Positions 44,384-54,436 of a stretch of DNA of 64,000 bases are shown here, piece by piece. The first letter of the stretch is position 1. Every line of letters begins with the position of its first letter. The position numbers and the translations under genes were made by a program. Origin of the DNA: Pogostemon cablin (lineage: Eukaryota > Streptophyta > Magnoliopsida > Lamiales > Lamiaceae); the NCBI GenBank assembly GCA_023678885.1, contig CM043013.1, positions 17,888,791 through 17,952,790 of the forward strand. The letters run 5' to 3'. The notes beneath the pieces are model-generated. The model was not told the origin of the DNA. It was given only the letters and a program-made list of their open reading frames with translations, and made no database searches.

Positions 44384-45870
44384 CTCGTTTTAATTTGATT
44401 TGGATTATTATGGATTTGATACTTTATTTTTTTTGTTGTTGGCATATTTAATTTTCGTACTTAGGTTTTCATTTTCAATTAAGGTTGGGATGTTGTGATT
44501 CAATTTGATTATGGATGATGTGGAGTTGTATTTAATTTTCTTATGATGGTGATTTTGTTATTGCATGATATGTGTTTTGTATGGTCCTTTGTTTGGTGTT
44601 TCTTTTTGTGTTAAATGTTTTGTGATTTTCTATTTTGGGTTTAGGGATTGATTTGGTGGTTTGTTTCGGGATGTTGTGAGTCATTTTTGAATATTGGTGA
44701 TGACATGTTTTGGTGATAAGTGATGGAAAATTATGATTAAGAATCTCTATACTTTCGAATTATGACATGTTCTATTTAATTTGTTCAATTGCGAGATGAA
44801 TAAAGTGTAATAAGTTCCCTTAAGTCCAAGAATTAACTTGTGAATTTTTGAGCCTCAGTTGTGCATACATGGTATTTCTTTTCATGAGTGGATTGGTTGT
44901 GTTTGATAAGCTAAAACTTGCTCAAGGACTATAGGAACGAGCCCGATTTGTGGAGGTTGATGATATGATTTAAGGCCATTCTTGTAATTTATAGCCATAT
45001 CTATATACTTCCCTACCATGAAAATCATCCCTAGTTAACCATTTTGGACCTTTAAGCCTATTTCTTGTGATATAAGCACATTATAAGCTTTGATTACCCA
45101 CATGAGCCTTATATATTTACCCTTTTGTGTGAGTGATTGAGGAGATGATAGCTAGAAAGGATTGATAAGAAAGAAAAAGAAGGAAAAGAAATGGTAATAA
45201 GCAAAAGAAAATGATGAAAAGAGCGAAAGCAAGAGTACATATGCAACCTTGGAAATGAGAAAAAGAGCAAAGTAACAAAGATGCTCAAGAAATCAATAGT
45301 TCAAAGAAAGGAGCATACAATCAAAAAGAGTGAAAATCAAAGAAAAAGTGATGAATAGGTTTGAGATTTGCAAGTTTAAGAAAAGGAAGAAAGTAAAGTG
45401 GAGGAATGGAAGAAAGTAGCTATGTCTTTGATTACTTGAACATGAATAGTCACTTCTACCTAAATTTTCCGTACCATACCAAAGAGCCCATCATTACATC
45501 CTTAATGAAAGACCTTTTTTATCATTGATTGAAGCTTTGGTGGTTTGTGAATGTAGTTTACTAGCAAGTCTAAAGCGAGTCGAGCCAATCAATTGATGAA
45601 TGTTGTTTTACCTTTTTTATTAGAGTGTTGAGTGAAATTGATACTTAACGTGAGGCTTGGACTAAAAAGGGGCTATATTACTCTTTATTCTCTTTTGATT
45701 GAACTTGTTAATTTCTCATGTAATGAATTTAATGTTGTAGGATAACTTAGCATAATTTGTAGTTATTATTGCTATTGATGAATTATTACTTATATTCGTT
45801 AAGTCTTTTCCTAGGTGAAAATCTTCCCTCTTGGTTAGCCATTTTCGTTGTTCGGGGACGAGCAATACTT
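44384..45870 (+). other. Conserved 3' non-coding region of element D
   Basis: About 1.5 kb, no ORF. It is collinear with the same region in C, G and H: GATGTTGTGAGTCATTTTTG near 44670, AGGAACGAGCCCGATTTGTG near 44935, and GGGGACGAGCAATACTTAAG near 45855. Confidence 0.75.
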
Positions 45871-45882
45871 AAGTTTGGGGTG
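45871..45882 (+). promoter_or_regulatory. Polypurine tract of element D
   Basis: AAGTTTGGGGTG directly before the TGATTAGTG of the 3' LTR. Confidence 0.85.
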
Positions 45883-46672
45883 TGATTAGTGATATTTTTA
45901 CCTAAATTTTAGTATCATTTTATATCCACTTTTATCTATTTTTATCCATTTTTATGTGCTATTTGGTTGTGTTATGTATTTTTATAGAAATATGTGAGAT
46001 TGAGCTTAAACGTGTTAAAATAGGTGAAAACGGAGTGAAGATTGAGTCAGGAGAAAGAAAAAATCATTGCAGCACAAACACACCCAGCCGTCTAGGGTAC
46101 ACGAGCCGTGTGCAGACACATGCCCCGTGTTCAGCGTACGGGCTTGTAAGAGATGTCCATGTGCTGGCGTATGAACAACCAACATGCCCACCCCTATGGC
46201 CGTGTTCAGCACACGACCCGTGCGCTGTCTGAAGCTGAACGTTGACCAGAAACCCTGACACAACTCGAGCCGTGTGCATGCACACTAGCCGTGTAGATGC
46301 AAAAATCAATAAAAATCAGAATTCTTCTAGAAGCTCCCAAGGGGGTATAAATACCCAATATTTCAATATTTGATCAAGTTTTATCCGAGATTCAGAGCTG
46401 CACACACACATCACACACATTTACTCCCATTTTTCACCATCATCTTCGTCCTTTCATCATCCATTCCATCTATCTTCATCCCACCATCAAAATACTCATT
46501 CAATTGGAGAAAATGAACAAGGAAGAGAGGAGAATTACAAAGGGAAGGAAGGAGATCACCATTGAAGCATTTCAAAGAGTTTTCATCTAAACATTGTATC
46601 AAAACTCATAGTTTTATCATGATTTGTAAGGATTTAATTGTCTATGTTAATTTCCTAATAAATATGGTAGGT
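45883..46672 (+). repeat. 3' LTR of element D, truncated
   Basis: Matches 32608 to about 33405 of the 5' LTR, including the dyad cluster and TATA box (46346-46353), then stops in TATGGTAGG, where E's LTR begins. The remaining half is not present in the window. Confidence 0.9.
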
Positions 46673-46674
46673 TA

Positions 46675-48327
46675 TGAGAGTAATAATTCACGTGTTTTGA
46701 GCTCCGATTTGTGTAGAAATTGAGTATGATTTGGTTTTTTATCAAGACGAATCGGGATGTTTATGGAAAATCCACGAATCAAATAATACTGAGGTTATTT
46801 GAACATATTTGTACTGGAAAACATGTCTTAAGTGCTCAGAATTAGAAAACACATTTTTGAGATGTTCGACTGGGAGAGACCGTTCGACCAGTAAAAGCTT
46901 AGTCGAACAGAGGAGATAAGTCGAATATGAGGCATTTCAACTTACAGAGAGGTCATTCGACCAAGGAAGCTTGTTCGACCAAAGGAAGTTAAGTCAAATG
47001 AGAGAGGTCAAATCGAACAGCAAGCAGAGACGAAGTTCAGTTTACAGACATGCCGTTCGACCTCAGTTCGACCAAGAGGTCCCATTCGACCAAGTCAAGT
47101 CTAGTCGAATGGCGACATGTCAGATTCAAAACATCAGGATTTTCACCTTCAGTGTGTGCATGTATATGTTTTCGATGAAAAAGCTCAGTAAAGGTCCATA
47201 AGGAGAAGTTACAAGTATAAAGAAGGGTGACGATCACACCAAAAAGGGAGTTAGAATCCAAATCCTTCCTACACCACATCCAAACCCTAATTCCATCCTC
47301 AAGAGCTGTAGAGAGAGATTCGTGCAGTGAATCAAGTGAGAACCAAGTGAAGATTCAAGACGGAGCGAGAAGCGACGTCGCCCATCTCTAGGGTTTACTT
47401 CGCAACTTAATCTTTCTTGTAATTTTCAAGACATGGGTAAGATCTATCCAATCACCATGAACGTTATTCGAAGTGTCATGGGCTAGAACCACTTTGGTAG
47501 TTTTAGGGTTATGAAGGTTCTTATCTAGTTAATTGAACTTCTGTGTGTATACTCCGTACAACACTACTTGTGGTTTATTTTATATAAGACTATGCTTATT
47601 AATTCATACTTAGAGTTGTTTTGTGCATCATTAATGGTTATGTAGAGTCTGAATATATATCTTGGTTATCGATTGAGTGCGTTCACTGCTGAGCAGGATT
47701 ATATGTTATGATTCTAAGTAAGGGGACTCCGAAGCTTTATTAGAACTATCTTATATGAATACTTATTAATTGAATTGAATTCGGGTTAGTAAGTAGGAAA
47801 TAGAAGATATTTATATAATACCTATAAGGGAGATCATATCGGGTTAGAGTACTTAGTGCATGGGAAATAATTGATACTGATAGTACCTAGAAAGGGGAGT
47901 GTAATTATATCTCTTGCTCCAAGGATATTTACATGTGTTATATGCTTATCTGCTTGTGTCTATAGAGTAGGTTGCATGGTTTAGTGATACGTCCATATTC
48001 CACAAGGCAGAGTCAGACATTGACATACAGAAGTGAAATTAATAAGTGAAACTGGATTGCCTGAAGAACTACCTATCTTCTTGCTTCTTAACACTCGTTT
48101 ATTCTCTACTGTCTTTATTTTATTCATTATGTTATTATTTGTTCATTAGTTTAATAATTATTCTCAACTTAAATTGCCAACAATTTTGTTTCTTTAGATT
48201 AGATAATAATAAATTGATAACCAACTGTCCTTTGGGTTCGATAAATATAACTTGGTTGCTTATCTAAGCTACAATTATATCCTTCATACTTGGGGATTAA
48301 AATTGTTTGTTGAGATAACGCCCAACA
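46675..48327 (+). repeat. 5' LTR of element E
   Basis: 1653 bp, TGAGAGTAATAATTCACG to CGCCCAACA. It contains a cluster of TTCGAC/GTCGAA dyads (46866-47110), TATAAAG at 47216-47222 and an AT-rich downstream half. The downstream half is clearly homologous to F from GGGCTAGAACCACTTTGGTAG. Confidence 0.88.
46866..47110 (+). promoter_or_regulatory. TTCGAC/GTCGAA dyad cluster of E LTR
   Basis: Repeated GTTCGACC and complement GGTCGAAT-like sites, a different motif from the CACG dyads of C/D/G but in the same position upstream of the TATA box. Confidence 0.6.
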
Positions 48328-48333
48328 AGTTTC

Positions 48334-48351
48334 TGGCGCCGTTGCCGGGGA
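48334..48351 (+). promoter_or_regulatory. Primer binding site of element E (tRNA-Asp, intact)
   Basis: TGGCGCCGTTGCCGGGGA, the complement of the plant tRNA-Asp 3' end, six bases after the LTR. Confidence 0.95.
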
Positions 48352-48440
48352 CGGTTGTCTTTATTAAATTTATTATTGCTATTTTATTTGAAACTATTTT
48401 ATTCTTGTCGTAATTTTCTAACCTTATTTTTTTAAGGTGT

Positions 48441-48880
48441 ATGCAAGCTAGATCAAGGGTAGGAGAATTAACACCTTTTAATATGGAGATCAGTACATCG
48501 TCGAGGAAGAAAAAGAAGAACAAGAGCAAGAATAAGAACGTGGATCCAACTGAAGCTCTTAATTTAGGAGTTGAAGTTGACGAGCTGAATTCGCAAGTGA
48601 TTAAAGCTGCAACCGGAGACATATCGGAAGCAGAAGCAGTCAATATGGCAGCAAATCCCGATAATCTTGCTATCTGTGAAGTTTTAAGGACAATGGAGGG
48701 GCAATGCGGGGCTGTTAGGAGCAAGAGGGGCATGAGCTGATTTTGATCTTCACCCTGCTCTTATCAGCATGATTGAAAGGAGTTCCTTATCAGGTGGAAC
48801 CTTTAAAGATCCTCAGCAACCTCTAAATAAGTTCCTTGGATATGCAAATACACAAAACGGTGCAGGAACTCATGAAGATG
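48441..48880 (+). pseudogene. N-terminal gag of element E
   Basis: MQARSRVGELTPF start, then a Lys/Asn-rich run (SSRKKKKNKSKNKN) and an acidic helical stretch, with TGA at 48738-48740. After a frame change FDLHPALISMIERS and GGTFKDPQQPLNKFL resemble the Athila gag lead-in to the core. It is interrupted by solo LTR F in the codons reading GTHED. Confidence 0.75.
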
Positions 48881-50565
48881 TGATGAGTGTGTAAATTCAC
48901 AAGTTTGGCGGCATGTTTTGGAGAGTTTTGAGGTGGAAATAGGTGGAAAACCTATATATATTGTGAATTAGCATGAATCAGGTATTAGTGGAGCTATTTA
49001 AGTGATTTTCATAGCAAAATTGGAGTGAAAGTGCCAAGAATTGAAGAGACGAAGTCGAGACCACGCGAACCGCCAAGGAGAGAGGTGGTTCGACCTGATG
49101 GAGGAGGGTTCGACCTCTCCTACAGGTCGAACCAGCATTGCGAAGTGTGCAGGAGGAAGGTTCAACCACGACTCAAGGGGTTCGACCTGTTCATCAGGTC
49201 GAATCATGGTCGAACCAGTTTGCTAGAAGATGGGTTCGACTACGACGTTGGGGTTCGATCTGACGGTTGGTCAAACCAGGAACGAAAATTATCCAGTGTG
49301 GGGGTTCGACCTGTGGTTCGACCAAGACCCGAGGGGTTCGACTTGTACAAGAGGTCGAACCAAGTGCAGAATACTTCCAGTAGGTAGGTTCGACATGTGG
49401 TTCGACCTGCGGCCAGTGGTTCGACTTGTTTGACGAGGTCGAACCAACATGCGGGAACTTACTTTATCCAGATTTTTGAGGCCAAAACGCATGGGATCAA
49501 TTGAAAAGCCCAGTCCAAGCCCTAGAGACGTGATTACAAGTATAAAAGGAGGCTCATACAGTCAAGAAAAATGCACGGTCACTAAGAGAACGAAAAGAAA
49601 GAAGAAAGGGATCGTCATCAACAACACATTACAAGAGGAGAGTAGGAGAGCTGAGACAGAGGTTCAGCTGGAGATTCAAGTAAGATTGGTTCAACTAACC
49701 ATGATTGTTCTTAGATCAATCATGGGCTAGAGCCACTTTGGTAGTTCTAGGGTTATGAAGGTTTCATGAGTTAATTTGTATTTCGTGGGTATACTCCGTA
49801 CAACACTACTTGTGGTTTATTTTATATAAGATTGCACATTTTTAATCCATACTCATAGTTGTTTTGTGCATCAATAATCGTTGTGTAAAGTCTGAATGCA
49901 TAACATGATTATTAGTTGAGTGCATTCATTAATGAGCAGGGTTTATTGTTATAATTCTAAGTGAAGGGATTCCGAGGTTTTATTAGAACCGTCTTATATG
50001 AATGTTTGTTAATTGAATTGAATTCGAATTAACAAGTAGGATTAAGAGTATAACGTTATAGTACCTAAAAAGGGTGATCAAATCAGGTTAGAGTACTAAG
50101 TGCATGGAAAATAATTAATTATGATAGTACCTAGAAAGGGAGGTAAAGTATACGTCTTGCTCTGAGGATACTCACACGTGTCAAAAGCTTATCTATTTGT
50201 GTCTATAGAATAGATTTGTATGGTCTAGCGATGCGTCCATAAACCACAAGGCAGAGTCGGACATCGACACACGAAAGTATGAATTAACGAATGAAACTGG
50301 ATGGCTTGACGAACTACCTATTATCTTATTTGATCACAACTACTATTTTCTTGTTCTTGTTATTTATTTGCTATTTTTATTATTACTTAGCTTACAAACC
50401 TACAAATATAATTCTCAACATAGTCATAATTGCTAGAAAATAACAAAAGTAATATTTATTCGTCCCGTGGATTCGATATTTAACTTGGTCACCTTCGAAA
50501 CTACAATTGATATCCTTCATACTTGGGGATTAAAGTTGTGTGTTGAGAAAACACCCATCAAGATG
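48876..50565 (+). mobile_element. F: solo LTR inserted in E's gag
   Basis: A single LTR (48881-50560, 1680 bp) from TGATGAGTGTG to ACACCCATCA is flanked by target duplication AGATG (48876-48880 and 50561-50565). Removing it leaves gag reading on without a frame change, so a full element inserted and then collapsed by LTR-LTR recombination. TATAAAAG is at 49541-49548. The downstream half is homologous to E's LTR. Confidence 0.93.
49085..49447 (+). promoter_or_regulatory. GGTTCGACC/GGTCGAACC dyad cluster of solo LTR F
   Basis: More than a dozen sites alternating GGTTCGACC and its complement, GC-rich, ending about 95 bp before the TATA box. Confidence 0.65.
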
Positions 50566-51744
50566 CAAGGAAGATCTTATTGTTTAAGTTCTCACTTACG
50601 GAAATAGCGAGAGATTGGTACGATACTCTTTATGTTGCTGAATACACTACCTGGGAGCAATTGAAATTGAAGTTCTCGGAAAGATACATGCCACCTTCCA
50701 ATGTGTTTAAAGATGAAACAAGAAATTAATCAATTTGTTATCACTGGTAATGAGAAGTTTCATGAGGCTTGGGATAGATTCAAATACATCCTTCGGAAGT
50801 GTCCACAGCATGAGCTTTCTAAAGCTCAATACATTAGTATTTTATATGACGAATTAGACTGTAATTTTTGAGTTTTACTAGATGCTTCGTCGAATTGAGC
50901 ATTGCTTACAAAATCATCCATGGAGGCCGAAAAGCTCTTTGAGGATATTTCGATGAATTCAAGAGATTGGCCAACTAATAGAGTGAGAGGCACTTATATC
51001 CTTGGAAAAATGGCACGTGTTGAACATACGATGGTAAAGTCAAGTAGAGAAGATGAAATCGTCTCGAGCTTGGCAAGTATCAACAAGCTACTCGAAATCC
51101 AGCAAAAGCAGATAACTGATTTATCACAGAGAGTACCAATGATGATGCAGCAGGATGACGTTGAAGAGAGACCTATCCAAGAGGATTAAGAAGATGCAAA
51201 CTATGCCATGGGACAAAGTATTCAAGGAACGAGGTATTCGAACAATCAAGGAAACAGAAATTACCAAGGGAACTACAACAATCGTGGTCCCCCGGGTAAC
51301 TATCAACAACCAAGGAGGCCGGAATTTTCGTGGAGCAATCCAAATGCGGCGATGCAATCTCTTGTTGGTGTTAATCCTGGTGCTAAGATAGAAGAAGGAA
51401 AACCTAGTTTAGAGGATATAGTGAACCGTTATGTGGCTAGGAATGATGTAAGGGTGGATCGTATTGAGTTGAAAATAGATTCGAATCATGAGGATTTGCC
51501 CAAGCAGATGAAAGGCCTTACATTGTTGATGGGGGAAATAGCAGGGACTGTGAATAAGTTGATGCAAAATATCGAGAATGGTAAGCTCTCATCTCAAAGT
51601 ATTACGAACCCTAAGTCTTGTAATGCCATCACATTGAGGTCCGGGACACAGTACGAAGGTCCGATGAAGCCGGTGGATGAAAAAGACGAAGGTAGGAGCC
51701 TTGTTCGACTAACACTACTCAGTTTGACCAGACTTGATGGTTAA
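50566..51744 (+). pseudogene. Gag core and C-terminal part of element E
   Basis: Resumes after F with KILLFKFSLTEIARDWY, TTWEQLKLKFSERYMPP. A frameshift near 50710 follows, then FHEAWDRFKYILRKCPQHEL. Stops near 50870 and 50898 precede 50902-51189 (a coiled coil with LASINKLLEIQQKQITDL). TAA at 51187-51189 is followed in frame by 51208-51744, with an Asn/Gly-rich stretch (NYQGNYNNRGPPGNYQQ), ARNDVRVDRIELKI and CNAITLRSGTQYEGP, the conserved gag end of this lineage. The frame then enters the TTCGACC repeat block. Confidence 0.8.
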
Positions 51745-52090
51745 ACTGAGGTCAAATGAGTTTCGTAAAAATAGAATTATGATGCTTTGTTTTCAATTCC
51801 GTCATTCGACCAAAGCTCTGATGTTCGACCAGACCATTCTGGTCGAACCATGGTCGAACAGGCACCCGTGGAGAAGAAAGTTCACGCTCAGTTTACAGAG
51901 CCCCTGTTTGACTAGAACTATACCATTTGACCAGACCATGCTGGTTGAAAACTACGGTCGAACTGGCACTGGATAAATTGACCCCGTTTACAGACACCTC
52001 GTTCGACCATACTCATACTGTTCGACCAGACCATTCTGGTCGAACAGTGGTCAAACAGCTTCACGCACCTCCCATTTTGATACCGAATGC
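51690..52090 (+). repeat. LTR-like TTCGACC repeat block inside E's coding region
   Basis: About 400 bp of imperfect repeats including TTCGACCAGACCATTCTGG and its complement GGTCGAAC, and CAGTTTACAGA-like phrases that also stand in E's LTR (near 47037). It lies between the gag end and the pre-protease region and destroys the frame. Confidence 0.7.
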
Positions 52091-52129
52091 TATACCTGTT
52101 GTTCAAAACACTCCAGAGCCATCACAAGA

Positions 52130-52657
52130 GTAGAATACTGAGCTTATAGTAGAGAAGAAATGGGAAAGAGCCAAGAGATTGAAAGCTGAGAAGGATAAAG
52201 CGAAGGAGGTTGAATGTGATGAATGGAGAATTCCAAAGACAAAGATACCTCCTCCATTTCCTTTTAGGATAGTGAAGAAGGGATTGTAAGATAAGTTCAA
52301 GAGATTTCAAGATATAATGAACAAGATAAGCTTGAACATTCCTTTCTCAGAAGCAATCATGAAGATGCCATACTATAGCCGATTTTTTAAAGATATCATA
52401 TTGAAGAAGAGGAGCTTGAATGGAGTAGAGACAGTAACTCTATCAGAAAATTGCAGCTCGATCATAGAGAGGAAGCTGCCAACTAAGTTGAAAGATCCAG
52501 GAGTTTCACTCTTTTATGTGAGATTAGAAAGGGGCCGACACGAAAGGCTTTATGTGATCTTGGTGCAAGCATCAAATTGATGCCCTTATATATATTTAAG
52601 AAGCTAAATTTGAGGGAGATCGCTCCAACAAAAGTGGCTCTGCAATTAGCATATAGT
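52130..52657 (+). pseudogene. Pre-protease and protease core of element E
   Basis: Pieces in different frames: KKWERAKRLKAEKDKAKEVE, FPFRIVKKGL with a TAA after it (near 52288), then 52317-52580 with INIPFSEA-like LNIPFSEAIMKMPYYSRFF and KDIILKKRSL. The protease active site DLGASIKLMP is readable from 52556 in another frame, up to a TGA near 52660. Catalytic Asp is present, but frameshifts on both sides prevent a product. Confidence 0.75.
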
Positions 52658-52659
52658 CT

Positions 52660-53559
52660 ATGACTTTTCCGAAGGGTATGATTGAGGATGTACTTGTAAA
52701 AGTAGACAAGTTTGTTTTTCCTGTGGATTTTCTTGTGCTAGAGATGGAAGATGACAAGAATAATATCCCTCTTATTTTGGGAAGGTCATTCCTTGCCACA
52801 GCTGGAGCTATGATTGATGTCCAAAAGGGGGAGCTTAGATCAAGAATGGATAGAGAAGAGGTTCTATTCAAGCTTGATAGGGTAATGAAGATGCCAATGG
52901 AGATGCAATGTTACAGCATTAATGTGGTAGAGGAGATCATAAAAGAAGATATGTCCTTGATCCTATCAAAGGATCCCTTGGAGACATGCTTGGCAGAGTC
53001 TCTTACTTTTCCTACCACAGAGCTAGATGAGCTCTCTAATGAGGTATGTATTGAATTTCTTAAAAATTTACTTGCCTTGGGTAATAACAAGTATGAATCT
53101 ACAAGAACCAAGCTTGAAGAAGTCAAGTGGACTAGGCAATACCTCCCATTGGATAGAGAAATCACATCGAATGAAGAAAAGAAGGAGAAGTTGAAATCAC
53201 TACATGAGCACTTGAAGTACGCCTATCTAGGCGATAATGAAACTTATCCAGTAATTGTATCTTCTTCTCTTACTGATGTTCAACTTATTGATTTGCTAGA
53301 TGTGCTTAGGAAGTATAAGTCTGTTATAAGTTGGACTCTAGATAATTTGAAGGGTATTAGTCTATCATATTGCATGCATAAGATTAGGTTGCTAGATGAA
53401 GCTAAGGGATGTAGACAGAATCAGCAAAGGGTTAACCCCGCAATTCAAGAAGTGATTAGGAAGCAAATCCTAACATGGTTAGATGCAAGAATTATTTATC
53501 CAATTAGTGATAGTCCACATGTGAGTCCATTGCATGTTGTAGCAAAAAAGGGGGCATGA
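52660..53559 (+). pseudogene. Protease end, linker and RT start of element E (299 aa open segment)
   Basis: MTFPKGMIEDVLVKV and PVDFLVLEMEDD, then the flap-side LILGRSFLATAGAMIDV of the protease (residues about 1-60). The linker with SKDPLETCLAESLTF and LEEVKWTRQYLPL (about 105-170) is the part shared with element B. After HLKYAYLGDNETYPVIVSS comes the RT entry (VLRKYKSVISWTL, INPAIQ-like VNPAIQEVIRKQI, SPHVSPLHVVAKKG). It ends by a frame change at 53556. Confidence 0.85.
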
Positions 53560-53942
53560 CTATTGTAAAACTCAATGATGGCAAGACTTTAGCCACTAGG
53601 ATTCCGACGGGATGGCGTGTGTGTATGGATTACATGAAACTGAATGAAAATACATGCAAAGACCATTTTTTTCTTCCTTTCATGGATCAAATGCTTGACC
53701 GTCTAGTTGGGTATGAATTCTATTATTTCTTGGATGGGTACTCGGGTTATAATCAAATCATGATTGTGCCCGAGGATCAAGAAAAGACTAGTTTTACTTG
53801 CCCTTATGGAACCTTTGCTTTTAAGAAAATGCATTTCGGATTGTATAATGCACCTGCTACATTTCAGCATTGCATGATGGCCATATTTGATGGGTTGATA
53901 GAAAAGATTATGGAGGTGTTTATGGATATTTTTTTGTGTTAG
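53556..53942 (+). pseudogene. Reverse transcriptase palm and fingers of element E
   Basis: GWRVCMDYMKLNENTCKDHF, LPFMDQMLDRL, the first catalytic motif FLDGYSGYNQI, CPYGTFAFKKMHFGLYNAPATFQ and MMAIFDGLIEKIMEVF. The polymerase box reads FMDIF, so the second Asp of the usual FMDD is replaced, and a TAG follows three codons later. RT from this copy would be inactive. Confidence 0.88.
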
Positions 53943-54436
53943 GTTCCTCTTTTGATATTTGTTTGTCTAACCTATCTGTTGTTTTAAAGAGATGTCAAGA
54001 CACTAATCTTGCCTTGAACTGGGAGAAGTGCCATTTCATGGTAAGAGATGTGATTATTCTTGGGCATCATATTTCGGCCAAGGGATTGCAGGTTGATAGA
54101 GCAAAAGTGGTGGCCATTGAGAAGCTTCCACCACCTAAGAATGAGAACGGAGTGTGGTCCTTCCTTTGACACGCCGGATTCTATGGAAGATTTATTAAAG
54201 ACTTTTCAAAATACTCCAAGCCCTTATCTTATTTACTTGAAAATGATGTTCCTTTTGTTTTTGATGAAGAATGTCTAATAGATTTTCAGGTTTTGAAAGA
54301 GGCGTTTATTACTACACCTATCTTGATCACACCAGATTGGACTGAGCCGTTTGTACTTATGTGTGATGTAAGTGATTTAGCACTTGGAGTGGTGCTCGGG
54401 CAGCTGAAGGAAAAGAAAGTTCTGCGCCATCTACTA
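53936..54436 (+). pseudogene. RT C-terminus and start of RNase H, element E, truncated
   Basis: GSSFDICLSNLSVVLKRC, NWEKCHFMV, ILGHHISAKGLQVDRAKV, stop TGA at 54167-54169, then HAGFYGRFIKDFSK and RNase H beginning FVLMCDVSDLALGVVLGQ. It breaks off at the junction with G about 12 codons after that. Confidence 0.85.

Larger units (their letters stand above)
32608..46672 (+). mobile_element. Element D: decayed Athila-like gypsy retrotransposon, 3' end lost
   Basis: 5' LTR (32608-34165), tRNA-Asp-type primer site, gag, partial RT, RNase H, integrase, a third ORF, a long 3' non-coding region, PPT, and the first 790 bp of the 3' LTR. The order RT, RNase H, integrase identifies Ty3/gypsy. D has many stops and frameshifts, and a deletion removed the protease and the front of RT. 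Element E starts inside its 3' LTR, so the second target duplication cannot be checked. A foreign insert of about 2.2 kb lies within (39440-41650). Confidence 0.9.

Noticed and set aside
49085..49447. GGTTCGA motifs as tRNA B-boxes or tRNA genes
   Set aside because: They resemble the T-loop core but lack an A-box, a cloverleaf and the right last base. They form a repeat array in an LTR.
49085..49447. Regular repeats as a CRISPR-like array
   Set aside because: Plant LTR context, irregular spacing, and alternating orientation of imperfect repeats.
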